Made by a program: the position numbers and the translations under genes
NCBI GenBank assembly: GCA_945882755.1
Contig: CAMCWS010000006.1
Location: 1 to 38,891, forward strand
Direction of reading: 5' to 3'
DNA: 38,891 bases
Origin: Bordetella parapertussis
Lineage (GTDB): Bacteria > Pseudomonadota > Gammaproteobacteria > Burkholderiales > Burkholderiaceae_C
Part shown: positions 15,421-23,816 of the stretch, in pieces
Layout: each line of letters begins with the position of its first letter
Numbering within the stretch: the stretch's first letter is position 1
Notes under the pieces: generated by a model
Told to the model about the DNA's origin: nothing
The model's input: the letters and a program-made list of their open reading frames with translations, nothing else
The model's database searches: none

Positions 15421-15915
15421 TCAGTGCGCGATGCGCGCCTCTTGATCGTCGCACAACTCATCGAGCACCAGCGCATCGGGTTCGATGCCGGCACTCCAGT
15501 AAACCATCAAGACGATGATTTTCAAGTCGTCTAAGCTGATGGGGTGGGTCGTCACCGCCATGGCGCGGTCCACCACAATTTCGCGAACCTGCGGCGGCAA
15601 CACACCTGCGCCTTCCATGAAGGTGATAAAGCCCAACCCAGCGGCACCCAGCTGCTGTTGCTCAGCCACGGAATACACACGCATGCTGGTGGGTGACTGC
15701 ACATAAGCAGTTTCCCAAGCGGTTTTGGGCGCATTAATTTGAATGGTTTCTGCGTTGTTGGCAGCGGTGTGTAAACCCGCGAGCCAAGACAGCGCTTGCT
15801 CGATTTCATCGGCGTCAAAGCCAGCGGCACTGAGTTTGCGCCCTAGAAGGGGTAACTCTGGACAGGCCTCGCCGCGCCAGTAGTGTTCGTAAACATAAAC
15901 AAGGACATCGAACAT
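15421..15915 (-). CDS. smg: Smg family protein (DUF494)
   Basis: A 164-residue cytoplasmic protein starting MFDVLVYVYEHYW and ending with DALVLDELCDDQEARIAH, both typical of Smg. The family is named for its place after smf (dprA) in E. coli and has no agreed biochemical function. Here it lies 91 bp downstream of dprA on the same strand, preserving that link. A TATATT hexamer 8 nt before the ATG could drive a leaderless smg message in addition to read-through from dprA. Confidence 0.92.
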   Translation of the reverse strand: MFDVLVYVYEHYWRGEACPELPLLGRKLSAAGFDADEIEQALSWLAGLHTAANNAETIQINAPKTAWETAYVQSPTSMRVYSVAEQQQLGAAGLGFITFMEGAGVLPPQVREIVVDRAMAVTTHPISLDDLKIIVLMVYWSAGIEPDALVLDELCDDQEARIAH

Positions 15916-15923
15916 ATGCAGGG

Positions 15924-15929
15924 AATATA
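15924..15929 (-). promoter_or_regulatory. -10-like element 8 nt before smg
   Basis: TATATT reads leftwards at 15929-15924, 8 nt before the smg ATG. No Shine-Dalgarno sequence lies between them, so a transcript starting at or near the ATG would be leaderless. A -35 is not clear. Confidence 0.35.
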
Positions 15930-16006
15930 CCTTGTTTTATTTACCCCCTTTATCGGCCAAGCCTAAGGCTTATTTTGAGTGCCAGACTCACCCACATGCT
16001 TTGGGG

Positions 16007-17206
16007 CTAAGGGGTTTTACTCAGGTACAGGCGTTGGTAGTTTCCAGCTGCAGTGATAGCCACACAACCTTGGTCTTGCATCAACTGCAACAGCGCAAGC
16101 ACTTGTGCCACCGGCAAGTCGCTGCGCATGACCAACACATCCAAATATTGCGCATCGTCGCCCAAGGCTTGCCACACCGCCTGTGCGTTTTCGTCTTGCA
16201 AGATGGCTGGTATCGCCGGCTCCAGCGACATTGCTTCGAGGTTTGCTTGCGGGGGCAACTCTTCGCTGATGTCTTGGATGTTCTCGACCAATTTGGCACC
16301 TTGGCGCAGCAAGGCATGGCAGCCACGCGACAAAGCCGAGTGGATAGAGCCAGGAATGGCAAACACCTCCTTGCCTTGGTCCAGCGCCAGTTGTGCGGTG
16401 ATGAGTGAGCCCGATTGCAAAGCCGCTTCCACCACCAACACGCCTTGGCTCAAACCGGCAATCAAGCGGTTGCGCAATGGGAAATGGTGGGGCAATGGTT
16501 TGCTGCCTATAGGTTGCTCGCTCAAGACCCAGCCGTGCTCGGCAATCTCTTGGGCCAAGCCATGGTGTTGGCGTGGGTAGACCTGATCTAAACCCGTCCC
16601 CACCACGGCCACTGTCGGGCAATGTTCACCCCGATCGGCTTGCAAAGCGCCTTGGTGCGCTGCGGCGTCTATCCCCATGGCCATGCCAGACACCACAGCA
16701 TGTCCACCGGCGCACAGCTTGTAGGCAAATGCACGGGCGTTCTCACGTCCTTGGTGCGTGGGATTACGGCTGCCCACCACCGCCAAAGCGGGGCCCAAAG
16801 GTCGCTGCAACTGCCCACGCGCAAACAACACTGGCGGCGCATCGTGCAAGGCCAACAGCCCAGCCGGATAAGCCTTGTTGTCCCACGTCCAAACCTCATG
16901 GGCTATGCCTTGCTCCGCTGATGCCAACCAAGCGCTGGTGCGTTGGCAATGGGCTTGCCATTCAGGGGGGTCTGTCATCAAGGCTTTGGCCAGCGGCTCC
17001 CCCAGCGCTTGCACCAAGGTGTCAAAGGGTTGCGCCCAAATGGCAGGCAAGGAACCACATACCCGCCAAAGTTTGCGCATGCTTTGCGTCCCCAAGCCGG
17101 GTGTGAGTAACAAGCGCAAAGCCAGCGCCCAGTCGCTGCTGCAAAGGTTTTGTGGTGTATACGCTTGACTTTCAGTGGCAGGTAAGACGGGTTGAGACGA
17201 AGACAT
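16007..17206 (-). CDS. dprA: DNA processing protein DprA
   Basis: A 399-residue cytoplasmic protein that binds incoming single-stranded DNA and loads RecA during natural transformation. The Rossmann-like core shows VVGSRNPTHQGR, SGMAMGIDAAAHQGAL, GTGLDQVYPRQH and the family-defining SEQPIGSKPLPHHFPLRNR. The C-terminal part (about 330-399) is the winged-helix-like DprA extension. The start MSSSQPV is chosen because GGAGAG lies about 10 nt upstream; an in-frame upstream start at 17257 would add an unlikely leader. It is divergent from def. Its presence suggests competence but does not prove it. Confidence 0.94.
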   Translation of the reverse strand: MSSSQPVLPATESQAYTPQNLCSSDWALALRLLLTPGLGTQSMRKLWRVCGSLPAIWAQPFDTLVQALGEPLAKALMTDPPEWQAHCQRTSAWLASAEQGIAHEVWTWDNKAYPAGLLALHDAPPVLFARGQLQRPLGPALAVVGSRNPTHQGRENARAFAYKLCAGGHAVVSGMAMGIDAAAHQGALQADRGEHCPTVAVVGTGLDQVYPRQHHGLAQEIAEHGWVLSEQPIGSKPLPHHFPLRNRLIAGLSQGVLVVEAALQSGSLITAQLALDQGKEVFAIPGSIHSALSRGCHALLRQGAKLVENIQDISEELPPQANLEAMSLEPAIPAILQDENAQAVWQALGDDAQYLDVLVMRSDLPVAQVLALLQLMQDQGCVAITAAGNYQRLYLSKTP

Positions 17207-17294
17207 GGTGATGGCTCTCCAATGAAAGTCACCAGCATAAAAACCGCCGAGGCTCATCAGGTGAAGGCACTGTTCGCTTATTCCTCAGCCACAC

Positions 17295-17323
17295 TTCACC
17301 CCTTGGTCCAAAAAAGCGACAAT
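17295..17323 (+). promoter_or_regulatory. def-fmt promoter, leaderless-type spacing
   Basis: TTCACC (17295-17300), a 17-bp spacer and GACAAT (17318-17323) form a plausible sigma-70 promoter. Only 8 nt separate the -10 from the def ATG, and there is no Shine-Dalgarno site, so the transcript would begin at or within one or two bases of the start codon. Confidence 0.5.
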
Positions 17324-17331
17324 ACAGCCCC

Positions 17332-17841
17332 ATGGCAATACTCACCATTCTTTCCTACCCCGACCCCCGCTTGCACACCGTGGCTAAACCGGTTGCCGTG
17401 GTGGACGAGCGCATCCGCACCCTGGCAGCCGACATGATCGAGACCATGTACGAGTCCAAAGGCGTGGGGCTGGCCGCCACCCAAGTCAATGTGCATGAAC
17501 GCGTGGTGGTGATGGATGTTTCCGAAGAACACAACCAACCTTTGGTGATGATCAACCCAGAGTTGCTGTGGCAGAGTGATGAGCGCATCAAGGGTGAAGA
17601 GGGTTGCCTGTCGGTTCCTGGCGTATTTGACAGTGTTGAACGCGCTGCGCAGGTCAAGTTACAGGCTTTAGATGAGCATGGGCAGATGCAAACCTACGAA
17701 GCCGATGGCTTGATGGCGGTGTGCATTCAGCACGAGATGGACCACCTCATGGGCAAGGTGTTTGTCGAATACCTGTCCTTGCTCAAACGCACCCGCATTC
17801 GCGGCAAACTGGTCAAAGCGCAACGCGAACTCGAGCGCTAA
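17332..17841 (+). CDS. def: Peptide deformylase
   Basis: A 169-residue metalloenzyme that removes the formyl group from the initiator methionine of new proteins. All three motifs are present: GVGLAATQV (motif 1), EGCLSVPG (motif 2, metal-binding cysteine) and [11 protein letters not shown] (motif 3, the two metal-binding histidines and the catalytic glutamate). The start is fixed by [14 protein letters not shown], the usual N-terminus. fmt follows three bases after the stop, the standard def-fmt operon. Confidence 0.97.
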   Translation: MAILTILSYPDPRLHTVAKPVAVVDERIRTLAADMIETMYESKGVGLAATQVNVHERVVVMDVSEEHNQPLVMINPELLWQSDERIKGEEGCLSVPGVFDSVERAAQVKLQALDEHGQMQTYEADGLMAVCIQHEMDHLMGKVFVEYLSLLKRTRIRGKLVKAQRELER

Positions 17842-17844
17842 GCC

Positions 17845-18795
17845 ATGCGCTTGGTCTTTGCCGGCACGCCGGTCTTTGCGCAACAAGCGTTGGCCGCTTT
17901 GCACGCTGGCGGCCACGACATCGCCTTGGTACTGACCCAACCCGACCGCCCAGCAGGGCGCGGCATGCAAATGCAAGCTTCTGCCGTGAAACAGTATGCG
18001 CAGCAACATGGTTTGGCCTTGGCCCAGCCCACCAGCTTGCGCTTGGATGGCAAATACCCCGAGGAAGCTGCCGCCGCCCAAGCAGCCATTGCCCATGCCA
18101 ACGCAGAGGCGATGGTGGTGGTGGCTTATGGCTTGATCTTGCCAAGGTGGGCGCTGCACAGCGTACCCTTGGGTTGCCTCAACATCCACGCCTCACTGCT
18201 GCCGCGCTGGCGCGGCGCAGCACCCATACAACGCGCCATTGAAGCGGGGGACAGCGAAAGCGGCGTGTGCATCATGCAGATGGAAGAGGGCTTGGACACG
18301 GGTCCGGTGCTGTGGCGTCAATCTGTGGCGATTGCCGACGCTGAAACCAGCGCCACGCTGCACGACAAGCTTGCCACCTTGGGTGCTGAAGGCATTTTGC
18401 AAACCTTGGCGCAACTGCCTCAGCTAAGCGCAGTGGCTCAGCCAACTGAAGGCGTCACCTACGCCGCCAAGATCGACAAACAAGAAGCGTTGATCAACTG
18501 GTCGCTGTCGGCCACGGTGCTGTCGCGGCGCATTCGTGCCTTCGACCCCTTTCCTGGCGCACATACGCTGTGGCAAGGACAGGCCTTGAAGGTCTGGTCC
18601 GCCATGGCTTTGCCTCAAACCAGCGACCAAATCCCTGGCACCGTGCTGCAAGCCAGCGAACAGGGCTTGGATGTGGCCTGCAGTGAAGGTGTGCTGCGGC
18701 TGCTGCAGTTGCAAAAGCCTGGCGCAAAACGCTTAGCCTTTGCCGAGCTGCTGCGCGGCCATGCCGATTGGCAAGGCGTGGTCCTCGGCCAGTGA
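17845..18795 (+). CDS. fmt: Methionyl-tRNA formyltransferase
   Basis: A 316-residue enzyme that formylates initiator Met-tRNA using 10-formyltetrahydrofolate. The N-terminal transferase domain ([18 protein letters not shown]) contains the catalytic [20 protein letters not shown] and [13 protein letters not shown]; the C-terminal OB-like domain (about 205-316) binds tRNA. Length matches E. coli Fmt (315). It is tightly coupled to def upstream, and azlC starts 10 bp after its stop. Confidence 0.96.
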   Translation: MRLVFAGTPVFAQQALAALHAGGHDIALVLTQPDRPAGRGMQMQASAVKQYAQQHGLALAQPTSLRLDGKYPEEAAAAQAAIAHANAEAMVVVAYGLILPRWALHSVPLGCLNIHASLLPRWRGAAPIQRAIEAGDSESGVCIMQMEEGLDTGPVLWRQSVAIADAETSATLHDKLATLGAEGILQTLAQLPQLSAVAQPTEGVTYAAKIDKQEALINWSLSATVLSRRIRAFDPFPGAHTLWQGQALKVWSAMALPQTSDQIPGTVLQASEQGLDVACSEGVLRLLQLQKPGAKRLAFAELLRGHADWQGVVLGQ

Positions 18796-18805
18796 AACTG
18801 CCCGC

Positions 18806-19540
18806 ATGTTTTTAGACCCCGCCAACTTTCGCCATCCTGCTTTTCGTAGGGGTATGGCTGACGCCTTCAAAGTAGCGCCCGGCATTTGGGCTTGGGGTTT
18901 GATGACCGGCGTTTCCATGGTGCAAGCCGGTTTGGGTCCCGCCATGTCCACTTGGATGACCTTGCTGGTGTATGGCGGCAGTGCGCAATTGGCGGTCACG
19001 CCTTTGATGGCTGTTGGCACACCGGTATGGGTGCTGTTGGCCACCGCGTTTTGCGTGAACTTGCGCTTTGCCGTGTTCAGCTTGCACCTGCGTGGCTACA
19101 TGATGGCGTGGCCGCGTTGGCAACGCCTCACTATTGGCTACATGATTGCCGACTTGAACTATGTGCAGTTTGTGCAAAACCACCCCCAACCCGCGACCGA
19201 TACGGCGGGCCAACGCGCTGAAATGGCCTACCTGTGCGGCAACTGTTTTTTGACGTGGATGGGCTGGCAAGTCGCCAGCATCTTAGGCATTGTGTTGGCC
19301 AGCCAAGTGCCGCTTGCGTGGGGTTTGGGGTTTGCAGGCGTGCTGGCTTTGGTGGGCATCCTCTGCTCGCTGGCAAGCTCGCGCATGCGCACCGTGTCTT
19401 TGGTGATCTCCGGCGCGGCTGCTGTGGCAGCGTATGCACTGCCCTTGCGCTTGAACATCTTGGTAGCCATTGCCGCCGCCGTGGCCATGTGTTTATTGAT
19501 TGAAAAAACCGCTGGATTGAACAAGGCTGCGCATGATTGA
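18806..19540 (+). CDS. azlC: AzlC family branched-chain amino acid exporter, large subunit
   Basis: A 244-residue inner-membrane protein with about seven hydrophobic segments. With AzlD it forms an exporter of the AzlC/YgaZ class, some members of which move branched-chain amino acids or methionine. The start MFLDPANFRHPAFRRGM is chosen because it follows the fmt stop closely; an in-frame start at 18740 lies inside fmt. azlD overlaps its 3' end by 8 bp. Substrate specificity cannot be read from the sequence. Confidence 0.88.
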   Translation: MFLDPANFRHPAFRRGMADAFKVAPGIWAWGLMTGVSMVQAGLGPAMSTWMTLLVYGGSAQLAVTPLMAVGTPVWVLLATAFCVNLRFAVFSLHLRGYMMAWPRWQRLTIGYMIADLNYVQFVQNHPQPATDTAGQRAEMAYLCGNCFLTWMGWQVASILGIVLASQVPLAWGLGFAGVLALVGILCSLASSRMRTVSLVISGAAAVAAYALPLRLNILVAIAAAVAMCLLIEKTAGLNKAAHD

Positions 19541-19874
19541 TGTGTTTCAACTTCTTACCCTGTTGGGTTTGGCTGCCATGACGGTGCTGACGCGTTGTTT
19601 TTTCTTTATTTTGAACCGCGAATTGCCTTTTCCTGCATGGGCGCAACGCGGCTTGCAATACGCCCCCATCGCCGCACTGGCGGCTGTGGTGGTTCCTGAA
19701 GTGATGGTCACGCAAGGGCATTTGATCAGCACTTGGCTGGATGCGCGGCTCTTGGGCGCGGCGGCTGGCGTGGCCTATTACGCCTACCGCCGAGGGCAGG
19801 GCCAAGCGGTGCTGGGCACCATTTTGGTAGGTATGGCGGTCTATTTGCCGCTGCGCATTGGGCTGGGTTGGTAA
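19533..19874 (+). CDS. azlD: AzlD family small transporter subunit
   Basis: A 113-residue membrane protein with about four hydrophobic helices (for example 6-28, 44-61, 68-86, 92-110), typical of AzlD/YgaH, the obligate small partner of AzlC. The 8-bp overlap with azlC indicates coupled translation. The stop is followed within 4 bp by the left end of a 192-bp inverted-repeat element. Confidence 0.88.
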   Translation: MIDVFQLLTLLGLAAMTVLTRCFFFILNRELPFPAWAQRGLQYAPIAALAAVVVPEVMVTQGHLISTWLDARLLGAAAGVAYYAYRRGQGQAVLGTILVGMAVYLPLRIGLGW

Positions 19875-19877
19875 GCG

Positions 19878-20069
19878 CGTCATTGCGAGCGAAGCGAAGC
19901 AACCTCGTCATTGCTGGGAGCACAGCGACGAAGCAAACTGACGAAGCAAACCTCCCACAACACCCGTGCCGCAGGTCGGCCGCAGCCGACGTTGTATCAG
20001 CATGGAGGCGGGGCCGAGCTTGCGGAGCGGGTATTTGCAGAAGATTGCTTCGCTTCGCTCGCCATGACG
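19878..20069. mobile_element. 192-bp MITE-like element with 25-bp terminal inverted repeats
   Basis: The ends 19878-19902 and 20045-20069 are reverse complements at 24 of 25 positions. Inside lie a second forward unit (19906-19937, CGTCATTGCTGGGAG...CGACGAAGCAA) and the 49-bp core 19971-20019, which matches 9945-9993 on the opposite strand at 45 of 49 bases. Read on the minus strand, the order unit, about 20-bp gap, core is the same at both sites. No transposase is encoded. No target-site duplication could be confirmed by eye. The space between azlD and pgk (19875-20198) holds nothing else besides the tandem array and the pgk promoter. Confidence 0.8.
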
Positions 20070-20154
20070 AAACCGCTCAATGGCGAACCATCGCAATGGC
20101 GATCCTTAGCAATAACGAACCCGCTCAATGACGAACCCTCTCGATCGCGATATA
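20059..20154 (+). repeat. Degenerate 16-bp tandem repeat array
   Basis: Starting in the right end of the 192-bp element, six consecutive 16-bp units (20059, 20075, 20091, 20107, 20123, 20139) share the pattern NCNCAATGRCGAACCC with decay toward the end. The period equals that of the array at 12071-12134, suggesting the same slippage process acting on the outer half of the element. Confidence 0.65.
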
Positions 20155-20159
20155 GGCCC

Positions 20160-20165
20160 TAAAAT
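20160..20165 (+). promoter_or_regulatory. -10 element of pgk
   Basis: TAAAAT lies 33 nt before the pgk ATG, giving a leader of roughly 27 nt with AGAGA before the start. The -35 region would fall in the last units of the tandem repeat array, so the array may shape pgk expression. Confidence 0.4.
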
Positions 20166-20198
20166 GCGGCGCTAATAACACACCAAAGAGACAAGAAC

Positions 20199-21386
20199 AT
20201 GAACATCATCCGCTTCGCAGATCTCTGCGCCCAAGAAAAAGCCCAAGGGCAACGCGTTTTCATCCGTGCCGACCTCAACGTGCCTTTTGACGACCACGGC
20301 CACATCAGCGAAGACACCCGCATCCGTGCGTCTGTGCCCTGCATCCAAATGGCACTGGCCGCAGGTGCGGCGGTGATGGTCACCAGCCATTTGGGCCGCC
20401 CCACCGAGGGTGAGTTCAAGCCCGAAGACTCTTTGGCACCTGTGGCCAAGCGCTTGGGTGAATTGCTTGGCCGCGAAGTGCCGGTGTTGGCCAATTGGGT
20501 GGATGGCGTGACCGTCGCTGCAGGCCAGGTGGTGATGCTGGAAAACTGCCGCGTCAACAAAGGCGAGAAGAAAAACAGCGAAGACTTGGCCCGCAAAATG
20601 GCCGCGCTGTGCGACATCTATGTCAACGACGCGTTTGGTACCGCCCACCGTGCCGAGGGCACAACCTACGGCATCGCGCAGTTCGCGCCCATCGCCTGTG
20701 CCGGCCCCTTGTTGTCGGCCGAGATCGACGCCATCAGCAAAGCCTTGGCCAATCCCAAGCGCCCACTGGCCGCCATCGTGGCCGGCAGCAAGGTCAGCAC
20801 CAAACTGACCATCTTGCAAGCGCTGGCCAAGAATGTGGACCAACTGATTGTGGGCGGCGGCATTGCCAACACTTTCATGCTGGCGGCGGGTTTGAAGATC
20901 GGCAAGTCCTTGGCCGAACCCGACTTACTGGGCGAAGCCAAAGCGGTGATCGAGGCCATGAAGGCACGCGGTGCTGAAGTGCCCATCCCCACCGATGTGG
21001 TGTGCGCCAAAACCTTTGGCGCGGATGCACCCGCCACGGTGAAACAAGCCCACGAGGTGGCGGATGACGACCTGATTTTGGACATCGGCCCCGAGACCGC
21101 GCAGCGCTTAGCCACGCAGCTCAAGTCGGCCGGCACCATTGTGTGGAACGGCCCCATGGGCGTGTTCGAGTTTGATGCGTTTGAGAACGGCACCAAGGTG
21201 GTGGCCCATGCCATTGCCGACTCTGACGCCTTCAGCATCGCAGGTGGCGGCGACACATTGGCCGCCATTGCCAAGTACGGCATTGAATCGAAGATTGGCT
21301 ATATCTCAACAGGCGGTGGTGCGTTCTTGGAAGTGCTGGAAGGCAAAACCCTGCCCGCTTTTGAGATCTTGATGAAGCGCGCCTAA
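20199..21386 (+). CDS. pgk: Phosphoglycerate kinase
   Basis: A 395-residue glycolytic enzyme interconverting 1,3-bisphosphoglycerate + ADP and 3-phosphoglycerate + ATP. The N-terminal substrate domain shows [12 protein letters not shown] and [10 protein letters not shown]; the hinge and nucleotide domain show [25 protein letters not shown] and the glycine-rich [12 protein letters not shown]. Length matches the family (about 390-400). A known beta-proteobacterial order is pgk-pyk-fba; here pgk is separated from pyk by a repeat, a periplasmic protein, a desaturase and a regulator. Confidence 0.97.
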   Translation: MNIIRFADLCAQEKAQGQRVFIRADLNVPFDDHGHISEDTRIRASVPCIQMALAAGAAVMVTSHLGRPTEGEFKPEDSLAPVAKRLGELLGREVPVLANWVDGVTVAAGQVVMLENCRVNKGEKKNSEDLARKMAALCDIYVNDAFGTAHRAEGTTYGIAQFAPIACAGPLLSAEIDAISKALANPKRPLAAIVAGSKVSTKLTILQALAKNVDQLIVGGGIANTFMLAAGLKIGKSLAEPDLLGEAKAVIEAMKARGAEVPIPTDVVCAKTFGADAPATVKQAHEVADDDLILDIGPETAQRLATQLKSAGTIVWNGPMGVFEFDAFENGTKVVAHAIADSDAFSIAGGGDTLAAIAKYGIESKIGYISTGGGAFLEVLEGKTLPAFEILMKRA

Positions 21387-21387
21387 A

Positions 21388-21453
21388 CGTCATTGCGAGC
21401 CTAAGTCGTCATTGCGAGCCTAAGTCGTCATTGCGAGCGCCAGCGAAGCAATC
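21388..21453 (+). repeat. Tandem GTCATTGCGAG repeats after pgk
   Basis: Two identical 19-bp units, CGTCATTGCGAGCCTAAGT (21388-21406 and 21407-21425), are followed by a full element ending GCGAAGCAATC (21426-21453). The array starts one base after the pgk stop. It borders the accessory block that separates pgk from pyk. Confidence 0.85.
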
Positions 21454-21459
21454 TGTGGC

Positions 21460-21906
21460 TTAAGGCGCGAACTGCTTTTTGCAGCGGTTAACGATATAAA
21501 ACTTGAAAAACAATTTGTCTTGCCCGTATTTTTCGGTGGCAAAGTCAAGCAAGTGGTCAATTACCCAGGTTTTGATCTGGGTGTCTGACGCCAAGTCTTG
21601 CGCACTGAACGAGCGACTTTGGCGAAGCGCTTGTTCTTGGGCCAAAGCGGTTTGCTTGAAAGCCTCATGGCGTGGCTTGAGTTTGTCTAAACGCTCAGTT
21701 TGCTCGGCGGGGTTGTTGCGGGTCTCGTACATCAGCAGTTTGATGGCGTCGCTGTAAGCCTCGGTGGGCACGGCGTAGCTGGTGGCGGCCTCTGCACAAA
21801 CGGTGACAGCACTGCGAACAGGGGCGGCCTCTTGGGCAAAACTTGGAGAAACCACACCCAGCGATGCGATGGCGCTGAACAGCGCAAAGCGCACGCTGGT
21901 CAACAT
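21460..21906 (-). CDS. Exported hypothetical protein
   Basis: A 148-residue protein with a signal peptide (about 1-24, ending PSFAQEA), then a mostly helical soluble region with two cysteines (VCAEAA and NRCKKQF) that could form a disulphide in the periplasm. No family is recognised. The start MLTSVRFALF is chosen because its ATG overlaps the desaturase stop (TGATG), so it is translated together with that gene. The coupling suggests a role linked to lipid desaturation or the envelope, but this is only context. Confidence 0.7.
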   Translation of the reverse strand: MLTSVRFALFSAIASLGVVSPSFAQEAAPVRSAVTVCAEAATSYAVPTEAYSDAIKLLMYETRNNPAEQTERLDKLKPRHEAFKQTALAQEQALRQSRSFSAQDLASDTQIKTWVIDHLLDFATEKYGQDKLFFKFYIVNRCKKQFAP

Positions 21907-22997
21907 CAGGTAGAAGCGGAAGCCATCGCGGGCTGACTGGTGGCACGCCCTTTGTAATCGGTCCAGCATTGGCGGGTGAAGTCATACAGCTTGCAGTCAC
22001 GTGCAGTTTGGAAGTACCAACGCCAAGAGAAGGGCTGAACGATGATGCGACCCGGCAACAAGGTTTCGAGCTTGTTTTGCGCTTGCTTAAGGTGATAAAG
22101 GGGGATGCTCATGTCCACATGGTGGGCTGTGTGTTCCATGATGTGGTGCATCAAGGCGCCAATTTTCAGCGGGAAGGTCAAGTGCACCGTGGTGGAGACA
22201 AAGGGCTGAGCTTTGGCCCAAGCGCTGCGGTCATCATGCCAAGACACTTTGACATGGGTGTGGTGCACATACACCACAAAACCAATCATGGCGCACCAAA
22301 ACAAAAATGGCACCACCACACTGCACAACAACACCAAGGCAATCGACTGTTGGGTGGCAATGGCCGCCATCACCATACCACCCACCCAGACCAAGGCAAA
22401 AGCGCTGATGAGCAAGCTGTCTTTCACGAAGATGGGGCGACGCGTAGGCATTTCTTTGGCCGTGGGGAAGACCATTTTTTTCCACCAAATTTCGATCATG
22501 TAGTAAAGGCCAGGTGCCCAACCACTGCGGTAAGCGCGGTCAAGCAAACGGCCCATCCATGACAACTTGGCAAACTCTTCTTGGGTGAGGGGTGCCCAAA
22601 CAAAGTCGAAACCCTTGAGGTTGGTGTAGCCGTGGTGCACCACGTTGTGGCCAATGTCCCACAGGCTGAAGGTGGTGAGCGAGGGCAAAAAGGCGATGCG
22701 GCCCACCCATTTGTTCAGGCCGCGGTGGGGTGTCAGACTTTGATGACAAGCATCGTGGCCAATGATGAACAAACGACCGATGGTGAAACCCATGGCAACG
22801 CCACACAGCAATTTGGCCCAAACCGCCTCAAAATACACCGTTCCCGCCAAAAAAGCGCCCCAAATCACAAAATCCAAGAGCAATAAAGCTAAGGCGCGAA
22901 GGGTAACGCGGTTGGACAAGGGGATCAGCCACTCGCGAATAACCTTGCGGTGGGGCATGGGCTCATTGAGAGGAATAGGTTGTTCTTGGATATCCAT
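21906..22997 (-). CDS. Membrane fatty acid desaturase
   Basis: A 363-residue integral membrane di-iron enzyme predicted to insert double bonds into acyl chains. The three histidine boxes are clear: HDACH (HxxxH), HNVVHH (HxxHH) and HTAHH (HxxHH), with several hydrophobic segments between them. Each box supplies iron ligands. The start MDIQEQPIPLN is preferred to an in-frame GTG at 23033 because a TACAAT lies 9 nt before the ATG, so the GTG would be upstream of the transcript start. The periplasmic-protein gene follows with overlap, and a Crp-type regulator gene lies just upstream on the same strand. Possible substrates include membrane fatty acids or carotenoid-like lipids; it is not certain which. 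Confidence 0.88.
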   Translation of the reverse strand: MDIQEQPIPLNEPMPHRKVIREWLIPLSNRVTLRALALLLLDFVIWGAFLAGTVYFEAVWAKLLCGVAMGFTIGRLFIIGHDACHQSLTPHRGLNKWVGRIAFLPSLTTFSLWDIGHNVVHHGYTNLKGFDFVWAPLTQEEFAKLSWMGRLLDRAYRSGWAPGLYYMIEIWWKKMVFPTAKEMPTRRPIFVKDSLLISAFALVWVGGMVMAAIATQQSIALVLLCSVVVPFLFWCAMIGFVVYVHHTHVKVSWHDDRSAWAKAQPFVSTTVHLTFPLKIGALMHHIMEHTAHHVDMSIPLYHLKQAQNKLETLLPGRIIVQPFSWRWYFQTARDCKLYDFTRQCWTDYKGRATSQPAMASAST

Positions 22998-23006
22998 ATC
23001 TTTTAG

Positions 23007-23012
23007 ATTGTA
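23007..23012 (-). promoter_or_regulatory. -10 element of the desaturase gene
   Basis: TACAAT reads leftwards at 23012-23007, 9 nt before the chosen desaturase ATG at 22997, leaving almost no 5' leader. A -35 is not clear. Confidence 0.4.
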
Positions 23013-23040
23013 ACGACTGAGCCTGTTTGGCACCTTACCC

Positions 23041-23703
23041 CTACCAACGCATGGGCAAACGCCGGCAAACCCTGTACTGTTTGTCGGGTTCGCGCACTAC
23101 ATAACCCCCTTGAACCAGTTCTTTCATGATGCGACTGACCATTTCGCGGCTGCAGCCAATGTGTTGCGCCATTTGGGCGTGTGTCATGGGAGCAGACGCC
23201 AAGGCCACCGTTTGCGCCGGCATTTGCTGGCGTTGCAGCAAGGCGCTCAGTCGGGTGTAAGCGTCAGAAAACAAAGCCAAACAGGTAGTTTGGGTGGCCA
23301 AACGCAAGCGCTGCAAAGCCCGTTGCAGCAAAGCCATGGCCAAATGGGGGTCGTTCTGCAACAACACCCGCACACTTTCTGCACTGACCACGGCACAGAC
23401 GGCAGGTCCCAAGGCGATGACACTTGAGCAATGCTGTCCACCCTCCAAGGCCAACAAACCCAATAAATCGCCACAACCGGCCATGGACAAGGTGATTTCG
23501 CGCGGCTTGCTGTCTTGCGACATGGCAAATTCGCGCAAGTTGCCATGCAGCACCACATAAAGCTGTACCCCCACATCACCTTCTTGGATCAGCAAGGTAT
23601 TTTTTCGGTAATGCCGCACCTGCCCTTGCAGCGCCAATGTACGCAAATAGTCTGGTGCCAGACCGTCCAACAGGGAAGAAGGCGTTGTAGAAGAATGGTT
23701 CAT
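23041..23703 (-). CDS. Crp/Fnr family transcriptional regulator
   Basis: A 220-residue DNA-binding regulator. Residues about 15-125 form a cyclic-nucleotide-binding-type beta barrel (LLIQEGDVGVQLYVVLHGNL, GDLLGLLALEGG), and the C-terminal domain is a Crp-type winged helix with recognition region MAQHIGCSREMVSRIMKEL. There is no N-terminal cysteine cluster as in Fnr, so it does not look like an iron-sulphur oxygen sensor; the ligand is unknown. It sits directly upstream of the desaturase on the same strand and diverges from pyk. Control of either is plausible. TACATT lies 6 nt before the ATG, again suggesting a leaderless message. Confidence 0.9.
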   Translation of the reverse strand: MNHSSTTPSSLLDGLAPDYLRTLALQGQVRHYRKNTLLIQEGDVGVQLYVVLHGNLREFAMSQDSKPREITLSMAGCGDLLGLLALEGGQHCSSVIALGPAVCAVVSAESVRVLLQNDPHLAMALLQRALQRLRLATQTTCLALFSDAYTRLSALLQRQQMPAQTVALASAPMTHAQMAQHIGCSREMVSRIMKELVQGGYVVREPDKQYRVCRRLPMRW

Positions 23704-23709
23704 GGCGTC

Positions 23710-23715
23710 AATGTA
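23710..23715 (-). promoter_or_regulatory. -10-like element of the Crp-type regulator gene
   Basis: TACATT reads leftwards at 23715-23710, exactly 6 nt before the ATG at 23703, with no room for a ribosome-binding site if this is the promoter. No strong -35 is seen. Confidence 0.35.
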
Positions 23716-23816
23716 GAGCTGGGATTGACGCGGCGGTGTACCCCAAACTTTCGATTTTTGTGCGCGCCGCTTTAACCTCGTGGGAGAATATGCCGGTCAC
23801 CCACCAGAGACCTTTT

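Noticed and set aside
19733..20131. 132-codon plus-strand frame across the azlD end and the repeat region
   Set aside because: It is made of an out-of-frame part of azlD plus repeat sequence and shows no protein-like conservation.
21388..21453. CRISPR array
   Set aside because: The repeats are tandem or spaced by a few bases without unique spacers, and there are no cas genes nearby; the same applies to the arrays at 12071 and 20059.
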